From positions 1,239,501 through 1,303,500 of the forward strand of contig JBBBDQ010000230.1 in assembly GCA_037127315.1 (NCBI GenBank): a DNA stretch of 64,000 nucleotides, given 5' to 3'. Position numbers and translations under genes: made by a program. A model generated the notes under the pieces. That model saw nothing but the letters and a program-made list of their open reading frames with translations, ran no database searches and had not been told where the DNA came from. Source of the DNA: Ascarosepion bandense (taxonomy: Eukaryota; Mollusca; Cephalopoda; Sepiida; Sepiidae). Shown piece after piece: positions 21,241-31,455 of this stretch; the first letter of the stretch is position 1, and every line of letters begins with the position of its first letter.

Positions 21241-22475
21241 AATGTGATCTCGAGTATAAGCTTCTGGGGATATGTGAAGAAGGTCGTGGTTAACATTAAA
21301 CTTGAAACTGGTAAGGTTATCCACTTCGGAGCTCATCCGTAGACAGAAGTTGTTTGAGTGGAACTTAGATCTCACCGAATTCCAAATTCTGAAGAAAGGA
21401 GGATTGCAACACCAACGAGGTACACTCTAGGCAATCTCTCACCAGTATCGAGGCTATCATCTCATTCTTCAGCAATGATTCTGATTGGTGGATCACGTGT
21501 CAATAATGCGTACCACTCGAATTTAAGTACGGTTCTATTTGAAAAACTCGCCAGTTAGAATAGACAACGCAAAGTCCCCAATAACAATCAAGGATTTTTT
21601 TAAAAAAAATCTCTGACACTGGCTAACATCGGCCTTGAGCCAGAGGAAACCGTTGATGCATATCGATCTTTCTGATGTAGTATAATCGAGACTTTTGATC
21701 CCATACTTCGATATGAAAAGAATCTGTGACGTGCAATCTGCGTCAAACCAACCACACGCTTCTGTGACTCCAGATCACGATTTTCAGGAATAGGCTGGGT
21801 CTTCACAGCTATATCAAACGCTGCCACTATGGGAGAGAAAGAGAATAAAGAGACAGGATGAGAATTTCGATGCTCGAATTTGAGCAGATGCAAAAGCCGA
21901 CGATATCTCATCACTGGAATACGAGGAAATAAGGGTGGTCCGCTATAACGTACTTAGCAATGGTGGGTATTAAGTGTTAAATTTAGAACTGGCGGAATTA
22001 TAGAAATTAATTTGTCGGAACACTTTGGACGGAAATATCGATAGAGTAGAGTTAAACTTGCAAAGCTTGTTCTGTTTTAAAGGAGTTGTACGGTGGACAT
22101 TTCTTCATCACTCGCAAGGACGCAGAGTGCGTGCCCTTAATTCTATATTATTTTCTTTGCTTTTCTCTCACACTGATTACAAAGAAATTCAGTAGATAAA
22201 TTAGAAGAGCGTTAAACTGCTATATCATGTTCAACCACATTTATTAAAAAGATTAGTGAAATATTTTTCACGAATGAAAAAAACACATTAGGTAACTGAA
22301 ATGTGAATCTACGGATTCATGCTGAGTAATCCATAGTCAAAATCAGTTAAAAACCTCCGATTAACTCGCGGCTTCCTGTGCCCCTTATGTATGCATTTAT
22401 TTAAGCTACGAGATTTGCAACTAGGTCCCACCATTTTAGTGTGAAACCCATAAAATGTAAACGCAAATTCTCCTC
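21241..22475. other. Unassigned stretch
   Basis: Less AT-rich than average. Open frames at 21358-21558 (+) and 21600-21914 (-) have no recognisable motifs. It could be an unrecognised dispersed repeat. Confidence 0.35.
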
Positions 22476-22815
22476 CAGAAACATTATATCTCGCTCTTCT
22501 TGCCTGTGGAATTCCCTTTCCCGACGGCCACAATATCCAAGATTTTCAAAGTAAAGTCAATAGCCATCTCCTATCTCACTGACACTTTCGTTCTCTCATA
22601 CTCCTTTCTCCGTCTACTCTACTCTCATCAGTATTTTAATCCTTCTCTTACCCACTTTCTGACACCCCCTATAAGTTGTCAATTTTTTTCTTATATTTCC
22701 TCCTATGTAGCCCACTGTGCACCAGTGGCAGTAAACTGCTTTGCTCGGGGCGATATGTTTACGAAAAAAAGTGCTTCCAGCTCTAGAAAGAGAAAAAAAA
22801 CAAAAAAAATAAAAA
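22476..22815 (+). mobile_element. LINE-J 3' end
   Basis: From 'CTTGCCTGTGGAATTCCC' through the 3' UTR to the conserved terminus 'GCACCAGTGGCAGTAAAC', 'TGCTTTGCTCGGGGCGATA' and an A-rich tail (to about 22820). This defines the LINE-J 3' end used to place the other copies. Confidence 0.8.
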
Positions 22816-23544
22816 CGATATAGCTATACCCCTTTTTTTAGTTAATTTTGTTTTTTTATTTTGTTTTTTAGAACAAAATAAAGACACGAATACAAAAGGA
22901 ACATATCTGTCTATTTCGTTGTTAATTTGTGTCCCTCATAGATCTTAAAAACATTGCTCAATTAAGTGTTGTTTTATTTTATTTGATTTTACTTTTTTGT
23001 TGGTGAACCATTCGTTGTGTGAATATGTCATAAATGTCAGCTGGAAAAATAGAGCAGTCTTCGCCCTTTTTCCTCCTAATAATTTGCTGGTACCTTCCAG
23101 ATAGAAATAATCATGTCTAAGTTGCCTTTCTGACTTCGAACCGAGTGCGACTCATTTGTTTCTCTGGGCGAGGACAGATAGGCTGCTGAGAAAAAAAAAA
23201 TTCTTACAGGTTACTGGGCCCGAGGAACAGATGCTTGAGGCTGCAGCAACTTCCATACACTAGAGGTTTGCATCGGTGGTAAAATAAAAATTCAATGAGA
23301 AATAAAAAAAAATCACTCAAAATCAAATATATACAGTTGGATTTTCGTGCAAAGATTATGAGGAAGAACAGCTTACAAAATTTAATAGTCACAGGACATT
23401 TTCTAGAAAGGTTTATTGGAGGTACTGATTTATTTTTACAGCTAATCAAATCTTTGCAGTTTTTATTTAAACTAAAAAATTCTTTATTGAATATAAGTTT
23501 ACTTTCTTTAGATAATATTTAATTACTCATACAAATCATACTAA
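22816..23544. other. Unassigned AT-rich stretch
   Basis: Contains A-rich tracts at 22789-22812 and 23190-23200. Overlapping open frames at 23204-23522 on both strands have no motifs. Confidence 0.4.
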
Positions 23545-23570
23545 TCTAAACTTATTTATAAATGGAACTT

Positions 23571-23637
<67 letters not shown>

Positions 23638-24274
23638 GTTACCTATAGACTCCGAAACGGCTTGAAAATTTACACAGTTGTACTATAAGCATCTGCGAGT
23701 GTTCTTAGCCAGGGTTTGTGTCAATAAATATCAAAAATCGATAATCGAAAACATCGGGTTATAGAAGGAGTAGTCCGATTTTAATCAAATTTGATACACT
23801 CATAGACAAAAACATAAGAAAGGATATTCAGAAGTTTCAAGGTTTGCAGTTTTTACAATAGTACGGAAAATCGATAAAATATATATGGAAAAGGCAAAAT
23901 GTTTGTGTGTGTGTCTGTTTATCTGCCTGTATGTATATATTTTTTAGCCCTTTTATTTTAGTTTTTGCTTCGGGTTTGGCTATAAGCAGGTATAATTGTA
24001 GTTCTTCGTCTCAGCCATGATACCATTTACTCAGAGGACTTATTTAGTCTTCAAAATTCAGTTTACAACGAAAAAATATTTGATATCGATACCAGGAAAT
24101 CAAAATGTGACTTACATCCATTCATTTTTCTTTCAGTCTACCGTTTCGCTTTAACTGGAAACAACTATTGCTTTTTAGTCTTTCGTGCCAACGTTCAAAG
24201 AGTCTGACCTCCAGGACCATGGATTAGTTTCATAGCTTTCATTACACCAGAGCAACGCTAGGCTATACTGCTAG
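23545..24274 (+). mobile_element. Non-autonomous Helitron copy 5
   Basis: A|TCTAAACTTATTTATAAA start and CTAG|T end. The 3' hairpin is decayed (CCAGAGCAACGCTAGG). It has a pure (TG)n at 23577-23635, at the same place as in copies 1 and 2, but only a remnant of the internal (TA)n ('AAAATATATATGG'). About 12 bp around 'GAACCGATTTT' are deleted. Confidence 0.88.
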
Positions 24275-24324
24275 TTAACAACTAGCTGATGAAAGAATAT
24301 GTGGATTCATAACTTACCAAAAGT

Positions 24325-24415
24325 GCGAAATTGAAGCATACTGGAAATGAAACTCGTTTCTACGATCGTCAATTCCGAGCTGTTATCGATTATACCAACC
24401 GCACATCCAATCATA
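24325..24415 (-). mobile_element. Possible SINE-A-like tRNA head fragment
   Basis: The complement contains 'GCGGTTGGTATAATCGATAA' (A-box-like) and 'ACGAGTTTCATTTCC' (B-box-like) about 35 bp apart. Tail not seen. Confidence 0.45.
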
Positions 24416-24499
24416 TTACCAAGCGCTCACCCGACTAGATCGCAACTAGATACGACGTTGCTCAACTTCTGTGATCCTACCAGAAATGATGTTTCAACG

Positions 24500-25475
24500 T
24501 GATATTTTTTTTTAATCGTGTCACCCCAAGCAAAGCAATCCACTGCCACTATAGCGCAGGGGGTTACATACAGCGATTGGGTATGAGAAATGTCAGAAGG
24601 AGGGTGGAAAAAACGACTTAGGATGTACATAGGGAGAGAGTTGGAGAGAGCGGGTGTGAGTTAGTGCGTTAGAAGGTGTCTATTGACCTTACATTTAAAT
24701 TCCTGGAGGTTGTAGCCGTCGGGGAAGCAAGATACGGTAGGGAATTCTACAGGCGAGAAGTGCGAGGAAAGAAGCTGTTGGAGTAGAAATTGCGGTTACA
24801 TTTCATCGGTTTTACTGTAAAAGAGTGGGGCCTAGTTGCCAATCTAGTATCTCGGGCAAATTCACATCTAGGGGGCACCAGTGATTTAAGTTCGTCAGAG
24901 CAGAAGCCATAAAAGTATTTATAGAAGAGGCACAGGGAAGCCATGTCACGCCGGTGAGAGAGATACTGCAGGCGGTCAGCCAAGTCGGTATCAATCACAT
25001 TACAGATTCTTCGCTGTATTTTGACAAGAACCCCGAGGAGAATAGAAGGGGCACCCGACCAGATGTGGCAGCAGTACTCAATACACGCGCGGATGGTGGA
25101 TTTATATAAGTGCAGGATAGATTTAGGCGGAAAGAATTTCCGGGCCCTGCACAGAGAGATGACTTTCATAGCTGCGGATTTAGCAATGGATTCGACGTAG
25201 TCATTCCACTTGAGGTCCGCTGAGAGTGTCAGGCGAAGCAGGCGTAGTGTTTTACTCTCTGGGAGGCAAGCCTGTTCCATGCTAATGGGAGGGAGGTGCG
25301 GTTGTCTGTGGTGGTTGACAGCAGCTTCGTTTTGGAAGAATTGAATTTTACGAGCAATTTCTTACCCCTATCCACCACGGATTGGAGGTCCTTCTCAAGC
25401 TCGGCAGCGAGGTTCGCCTTGTCACCAACACCAGATTTTTGATCGAGGCGAGAGTAAACTGTGGTCGCAAGTCGA
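24500..25475 (-). pseudogene. LINE-J RT C-terminal relic with 3' UTR
   Basis: Minus strand: 'YSRLDQKSGVGDKANLAAE', 'LEKDLQSVVDRGKKLLV', 'NSSKTKLLS', then in the next frame 'PESKTLRLLRLTLSADLKW', 'CRARKFFPPKSILHLYKST', 'CIEYCCHIWSGAPS', 'IQRRICNVIDTDLADRL' and 'RRDMASLCLFYKYF'. The part upstream of YADD is missing (5' truncation at about 25475). The 3' end carries the conserved 'CACCCCAAGCAAAGCAAT' terminus on plus at about 24525. One frameshift at about 25240 and several substitutions. A typical LINE thumb and C-terminal region, now inactive. Confidence 0.85.
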
Positions 25476-25791
25476 GAATTAGAAGGAAAGAGCATGCGAT
25501 TGCGTGAATGCCTGGTAACGAAGTGAGGATGGCAAACGCTCAAATATGTCTTAGAGTGACAAGAGACAAGAAGTTGTAGAGAAATACAATTTCAGGTGTC
25601 CTTAAAGAATGCATCACTTAAATGCTACTGACGGGGGAAAAAAAGAGAAATTATAGAAATAACTAGCAGAAATATTTTCAGTATACATTAACCTGATAAA
25701 ATCTCACACTTAAACACTGTTGTTTCTACTGCTTTTTCCCGATTTATAGAATGTTTATGTGCGATTTTGTGATCAGTAATGCTAATTTTGC

Positions 25792-26097
25792 GGATGTACG
25801 TTATGGTGCAGTAGATATTGCCTCGGAACGAGAAATCGGGGAACCGAGTTCGAATTCTAGTTGAATTGAGTGCATTCACTTTGGCGCATACCCATGGGGA
25901 AGGTATTAATCCGTTTCTTCCCTCCAATTGTGGGTTAAATAACAGGACAGATTGGGTTCTATAGCCTTGGCTGGCAACCAGTCGACCGGAGAAAGCAATG
26001 GCAATCTACTACGGGATAATCTTCTGCCCAGTCAGTCATGTCTCTTTCGAGACATGGTCACCCAAGCGTGTATCACGTATGGCTTTTAACTGAATGT
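25792..26097 (+). mobile_element. SINE-A, nearly complete
   Basis: A tRNA-related head with A box 'TGGTGCAGTAGA' (25804) and B box 'GAGTTCGAATTCT' (25846-25858), followed by a conserved body ('GCATTCACTTTGGCGCAT', 'GGAAGGTATTAATCCGT', 'CTTGGCTGGCAACCAGTC'). The 3' part holds a hairpin around 'CATGTCTCTTTCGAGACATG' and a tail 'TTTTAACTGAATG'. The parent tRNA is not clear to me. Copies or pieces occur at about 7.0, 21.1, 37.3, 37.9, 44.2, 48.5 and 49.1 kb. Confidence 0.82.
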
Positions 26098-26624
26098 TAA
26101 TTTTATGTTTTGTCAAGTGTAGGAAAAAGCCCGTAATATCTCAGTCAGAATGATGTCCTTGAGGTCTTAGCTTTCAATGTATGGTTCACAGATGAAACTT
26201 TCTAATCAGTCGTCTCTTAATTTAATAGGTATTAAACAACCTTCCTTTTTTTTTCTTTTTTCTTTTAAACATTGAATTTCATGTATCAATCTCGTAAAAC
26301 AGCCACTTTGATTAAGTATAAACAAAATCCTATTCCTGTGATTACGCATTTATTGGTCTTGCTTGTGGATATAGCAAATCTCCGGCCAAGATGACAGGCA
26401 ATGTCTGTTTGAAGTATTTGCCAACATACGGATAGCTGGTGTGCCACATATTGGAGCGGTAAAAATCAAAGGAAAAGTAACTTCCCTGCTTAAAATCGCA
26501 ATGAGGTAATTGGTCTTACTAACTAAACATTATTTCGCATCTCCCATCAGATCAAATGAAAAAAAAATCAGAGGTTAAATATATAAATCGACTAGTCATG
26601 AATTTTCTATTTTATAGATTAATT

Positions 26625-26666
<42 letters not shown>

Positions 26667-27015
26667 TATTGATCATTGCATCAGCTGAGGTGGTCTACTA
26701 GAAATTAATTGAAGCTGTGTTTCTGCAGACGCCCCAGCCTCTCGCTAGTTTGATTGCATTTTTTAGCATTGTTACTGCATAGGACGGTAATGTTCACCCG
26801 CCGTTTCGTGGCTCACTAATGAGCCACATGATCCTTTCAAGCGTGCCGTAAAATATTGTCAGGGTATACATATATATGTAGGAATCGAATAGATGGATTG
26901 AAATCCGAAAAGATATTAGAATAGATAAAGAACAAAGAAGTAAACGTGCCTTAATCTAACTTGCTTCACTTTTACAATATTTACCTTATTTGGACACTTG
27001 TCCTTCTCTTTGTGG
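26098..27015. other. Unassigned stretch with (TA)n
   Basis: (TA)n at 26631-26664. 26690-26850 is less AT-rich and contains 'GTGGCTCACTAATGAGCCAC', a 20-bp near-perfect palindrome. No gene recognised. Confidence 0.45.
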
Positions 27016-27017
27016 TC

Positions 27018-27448
27018 ATTTGTACGACGTTTCAGCCGAAGTACGCTTCGGTCTTATACAGCTGTTAAGAATTTTGTCCGAACCTTTTATTACAATCCCT
27101 GGGGTATATGAAATCTATTCCTTGCGTAGTAGTGCCGCTTTTGGTCGTCATTTGTTATCTCCCTCTCAATCTGTAAGTTACTTGTTCACCACTGCTGTAG
27201 CCTGGTGTTGAACTCACAACTCTTTGGGCCAAGTAACAGGAACTAACTAACATCTATATGCTTAAGGACACATGGCTCAGTGGATATCCGTTGGTTATTT
27301 ACAGGGTTATAGGGAGATAACTCAGGACTACCAAAAGAGGCACTACAACGCAAGGAATAGAGCTCATATACCCCAGTGATTGTAATAAAGGGTTCGCTTG
27401 TGTTCGCTGAAGAAGGCCGAAGCGTATATCGGTTTTGTATATCTTGAT
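27018..27448. mobile_element. Foldback element with arms of about 140-150 bp
   Basis: Left arm 27018-27180 and right arm 27293-27448 are diverged inverted copies sharing 'CCTTTATTACAATC.CTGGGG', 'CTATTCCTTGCGT' and 'GTTATCTCCCT' (or complements). The loop holds 'TGAACTCACAACTCTTTGGG' and 'CATGGCTCAGTGGATATCC', the latter resembling a polymerase III A box. It may be two inverted SINE-like copies rather than a DNA transposon. Confidence 0.72.
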
Positions 27449-27474
27449 ATACAAATATATATTATTGAATATTT

Positions 27475-29019
27475 GGGCAGTAATCTTTCATTTAGACATG
27501 TTTCGTTAAGAATGACCGACAAGGAAGATTTATTTATTTTGGAATCTAATTATTCTAGCATTCTTATATATTTCTTTTTGCTGGCGTGTAAAAATGGTCC
27601 AGAATTATCGAATTTTCGGCCACTTGTCATTTTCACGGATGTTATTTTTCCGATATTCTTATTTTGCGCTAACGTTTGACGATAACGTAATTTTTGGTAT
27701 TTGTGTTTTGGAAAATAAGAGTTCTTTAAAGCAATCAGATGACACGGGCGGCTGGCATTGTGTGAGCCTCTGTTTAATTTATATAAAACTTTCAAAACTT
27801 CGTTTCTCTACTATTAATGCAAGGTTGATAGTAGGAGAAAATTGTTTGATATATAATGCTTCGATTATAGCAAGGTGCACTTGATCTTGTTATTTAATGA
27901 TTTAAATAGTATTTTTTATTTTCTACAGAAATTTTACTTAGGAGTTCTTTTGACTTATGGGTAAATAACTAGTTTTTTTATTGCACTATTGTTATTAGAT
28001 ATATGGCATATAAGGTGTCTTATTAGTCAATATTAGTCATTTCTAGTTTAGATTTGATGGGGTTATCCTGATTAGGAACAACAAGTTTTGCAATCTTTCA
28101 TTTTTTAAAATATATTATAAATTTACATGTTTTTGAGAAATTAAAGCAGAAATATGGTGTTTAATAAATTTTTGTATAGCAAATTCATTCTGTTTATAAT
28201 TATTGTTAATTTAGTTGCAATAAAATATGTCTTTTGTGTGTTATTTTTAATACTAGTGTCATGAAGTTTTAGTAAGAATAATTTTATTTGTTTATAAGGA
28301 AAACTATTGTTGGTTTTATGTGTTTTAGCTTGCTGAAAAATATTCTTTGGGAGGAGGAATTTTGATGTGCTCTGTATAAAAAGTTCGTTATTATTGCAAT
28401 TTTATATCTTTTCGGATATTATAGATAAAAAACATGAGTTCTTACTGGTGTTTTTTGTGCGGCTAAGTGATACATTTGTTAGTTTTTAGCTCTGTGTGAA
28501 CATCAAGAAACAGGATTTTGTTACTGTTCATAGATAAACTTCAGAGATGAGTTATTTTCAAAATTTAATTTCAAATTTATAATTTCGTCTCTAGTGTTTA
28601 TCAAAAGAAAATGTCATCAACATAACTTGTGTAAATCTACGGTTTGTTTGTCGGTTGTTTTATACACTTTGTTTTTTTACGTAGAACATGTAAAAATAGA
28701 GAAAGTAAGACCTACTGGGTTTTCTACAATGACATTGTTTGTTTGGATGTAGCTGGTACCATTAAGGTCATCAAATGGGGTGTGTGGTATAGGCAGTGAG
28801 TTGTTTCTGAAGAATTGCTAGTTGGATTTTTGGAGGACCAATTGATGGGTTTTTGTAGACACAATCACTAAGTTTAATTAATGTTTCTTCAACTAGGACG
28901 TTTGTAAAAACATGTGACACGATAAATAGGCGTATATTAAGGTGGATTTGTAAAATATGTATTTTATTATAATAGATTAAAATAGAAAATGGTAAGAATA
29001 GAAAATAGTTTAAAAACAT
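27475..29019 (-). pseudogene. Penelope-like element: RT relic and 3' end
   Basis: Minus-strand frames, read from 29019 down, give 'FTNVLVEETLIKLSDCVYK', 'PPKIQLAILQKQLTAYTT', 'DDLNGTSYIQTNN', a degraded 'VENPVGLTFSIFTC' (the GSPLGPTFANF motif), 'HFLLINTRDEIINLKLNF' in the place of the YVDDIF catalytic block, then 'YKIAIITNFLYRAH' and 'IFFSKLKHIKPTI'. This order is that of PLE reverse transcriptases, not LINE or LTR types. The catalytic Asp pair is largely destroyed. The left end (27475-27540) matches the PLE 3' end at 31.1 kb. No GIY-YIG endonuclease was legible. Confidence 0.78.
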
Positions 29020-30240
29020 GTGTTTCGTTTAACAATAGTAAAAATGAAGAGGAAAAATAAATAAATAAACGCTTTTTTCTTTTATCAGGAAATTTGTGGA
29101 AGAGAAAAGGGTATCAGATTACTGTTAAATCCTACTAGTCTTCTAATAAATATTTGACTAAATGATTTGATGTGATAAAAGATAAAGTTTAGGAAATAGA
29201 TTTTTGAGTGACCAGGTCAAAAACTGTTTTTACTGTATCTTGACCACACATTAAGAAAAGATAATAGAATTTTCCCTTTCTCCAGGCAATAAAAAAAGCC
29301 TGGTTATGGGTGTCAGGGCTATAAAAATATCCGGTGGCCTTCATACGAAGCTTTAAGATAATTTTTTTTTTAAATCCTGGAAAATACTTGGAGACTTAGT
29401 GCAGACATCCCGTTTACACATCAAAGGAAGCAAAATTTAAGTACCTTGAAATTTTGGACTTTCAGTCGCCAATGCTTATCGCCCGGTGGTCAAGCACTTC
29501 CGATTATTTTAAATAAATACAAGTGATTTTTCCAGTCCGATCAATTGAGTTAGTTCAGTTGAGTTATTTGAGTTGAGTTAGTTCAGCCGGGCGCGTGCTT
29601 GAAGTAGAAACTCCGTTCGTCTTGAGTCGGTCGGTTCGGCATTTGATCTCCATTAATTAGAGTTAGAGCTGTGTGCCACATCGCCCGCCCCAACTGAAAG
29701 ACTAACTCTAAACGAAATAAAGCATCGATTTAACTCATCCATGGAAGTTCATTTCTTATAGTTTATTTTGTACCTCCAGCTTGAGGCTTCGACTTTTTCA
29801 ATCAACCCCCGGCAACATCACAGCGTGGAGAACGGTCGCCGGAGAAATTGTTCGGACCTCCACTGGGGTGTTACAAACATTTTCTACGTCAAGAAAGTTA
29901 TAATATTATTTTGGGGATTAGCTACTTTGAATAAATGGAGGAATTCGTTTACTGAACCGATGCTCTAATTGTGAGGTATGTATGTAGAAATGATACAGTT
30001 TAAGGTTTTAGATAGTTAGAATACCGGTTTCTTTGTGATATGATGTTATGTTATAGTTAGAGAAAACTAACTGTAGTCTGTTTTGGAACATATTATTGTA
30101 TTTGTTGTGTAGAGAGAGGCTTTTTAAATCTTCGTCTATTAAATGTCACACATTTGCTTTTTCTGTTATAAAATTCTCTGTTTTTAGCTGTAACATAGAT
30201 TAATAAAGCGTTTTGATTTCAGTTTTCTTTTGAATGGGGT
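29020..30240. other. Unassigned; possible PLE 5' region and LTR-like segment
   Basis: 29310-29875 is less AT-rich, has an AATAAA at 29712, and closes with 'TGTTACA', which would fit an LTR. However, no target duplication or TG start could be fixed. 29500-29590 has a GAGTTAGTT-type short tandem. 29990-30230 minus may hold PLE N-terminal sequence, unproven. Confidence 0.3.
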
Positions 30241-30244
30241 CATA

Positions 30245-30410
30245 TCGAGAATAGAAGTAGCAATTCGGGCTTATAATCAGGAATTCTATTTGATCATCAA
30301 TGAATTTTGATCGGAAAAGTTGTAGCTACAGTTAACATTAGGTAGAATAATTTTTCTTTCATATACATTGCAAAGTTTAAAGTAACGTCGTGTTTTTATA
30401 TATATAATAT
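30245..30410. repeat. Dispersed module shared with 50.4 kb
   Basis: Shares 'GCAATTCGGGC', 'TTCTATTTGATCATCAAT', 'TTTGATCGGAAAAGTTG' and 'ATTAGGTAGA' in order with 50369-50500, then both run into (TA)n. Confidence 0.75.
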
Positions 30411-30414
30411 TTAT

Positions 30415-30545
30415 CCTCGAAAATGGCGGAAAGTATAGCCGGAAGCGCTCGGAGAAACTTAAACAAAACTTAACCATAACAACTTGTCTATCATTTATAA
30501 TGAAACCTGCACAAAAGTGAGATTGCTGACAAAATATCCAATATA
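30415..30545 (+). mobile_element. Penelope-like 3'-end fragment
   Basis: 'AAGTATAGCCGGAAGCGCTC', 'GAGAAACTTAAACA', 'TAATGAAACCTGCAC' and then (TA)n; complementary to 31080-31205. It represents only the PLE 3' UTR. Confidence 0.7.
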
Positions 30546-30553
30546 TATATATA

Positions 30554-30655
30554 TAGTAGTGGCCATAATATAAGGAACATTTATGGAAACTATTAACATC
30601 GTAATACATATATTTATTTGTTGTTTGTTGTTTCCGTCCCTTATATTATGGCTGC

Positions 30656-30660
<5 letters not shown>
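30554..30660. mobile_element. 107-bp Tc1/mariner-type MITE
   Basis: Terminal inverted repeats of 25 bp with 3 mismatches: 'TAGTAGTGGCCATAATATAA' on the left and the complement of '...TTATATTATGGCTGCTACTA' on the right. It sits between TA runs, consistent with TA target duplication. The interior is AT-rich and non-coding. Confidence 0.82.

Positions 30661-30698
<38 letters not shown>
30661..30698. repeat. (TA)n microsatellite
   Basis: Pure TA separating the MITE from FB2. Confidence 0.95.
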
Positions 30699-30701
<3 letters not shown>

Positions 30702-31075
30702 GATATAGGTAGCAAATAATTTTCTAAATATATGCTGTTAAATATAAGAGACAATAAATGTCTATTATGTTGAATCATGAGCCGTTCTATGCGTCGTATT
30801 TTGGCTTTAATTTCAGTTGAAAATAAAGACAAAAATTCTCCAACATTTGTATATTTTTTTATTAATTTGGTTCTAAGCTGGGCCATCTTCAGAGAAGTTA
30901 TTAAGACGGTAATACAGTAACATCTACCATCACCTACGGTAATACAGTAACATCTACCATCACCTGTCGGAGAATTTTTGTCTTTATTTTCAACTGAAAT
31001 TAAAGCCAAAATACGACGTTTAGAACGGCTCATTCATTGTCTCTTATATTTAACAGTATATGTTTAGAATATATA
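30699..31075. mobile_element. Foldback element FB2
   Basis: Inverted arms 30700-30865 and 30963-31075 share 'GAGCCGTTCTA', 'GGCTTTAATTTCAGTTGAAA' and 'AGACAATAAATG' (or complements). The loop contains a perfect 32-bp tandem duplication ('ACGGTAATACAGTAACATCT' and onward, 30908 and 30940). Flanked by (TA)n on the left and 'ATATATATATA' on the right. Confidence 0.8.
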
Positions 31076-31079
31076 TATA

Positions 31080-31330
31080 TACAGGCAGCAGTCTCACTTG
31101 TATGAAGGCTTCATTAAAAATGACAGACAAGGTGTTATAGTTACTTTTCTGTTTAAGTTTCTCCGAACGCTTTCGGCTATACTTTTCACCATTTTCGTGG
31201 ATAAATGTTATTTTAAAAGCATCAGAATGTATTCGGTGTTATGTATGATGTAGAGTAATTCTATGTGTTATATACCAAACACGGTAAGCATGTTGTTAGC
31301 CGATATCCACATCTATACGGCTTACATGCC
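31080..31330 (-). mobile_element. Penelope-like 3'-end fragment
   Basis: The complement of 'CGAACGCTTTCGGCTATACT' and neighbouring sequence matches the 3' UTR of the relic at 50.7-52.1 kb. It forms an inverted pair with 30415-30545 around the MITE and FB2. Confidence 0.7.
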
Positions 31331-31364
31331 AGAAAAATACTCTTCGTATTTCATCGGAGAGAAA

Positions 31365-31455
31365 GTTCCGCTCAGATAGCTTCTTCCTGCAAACCACTGC
31401 TCCGTGGAACAGATTCTTAAGAGGAGGTTTACCCAACCACTACAATCTTAACCTT
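31365..31455 (+). mobile_element. Short LINE C-terminal fragment
   Basis: Plus strand decodes to 'RSDSFFLQTTAPWNRFLRGG' followed by 'PNHYNLNL', the pattern of the final CR1/Jockey-type LINE residues ('SFFxRTxxLWNxLP...YNLxxFK'). Confidence 0.5.

Noticed and set aside
25804..25860. A true tRNA gene
   Set aside because: A and B boxes present but no cloverleaf; followed by the SINE-A body found at several other loci.
29310..29875. Solo LTR of a Gypsy-type element
   Set aside because: AATAAA and a TGTTACA end are suggestive, but no matching TG start, target duplication, primer site or second copy was found in the window.
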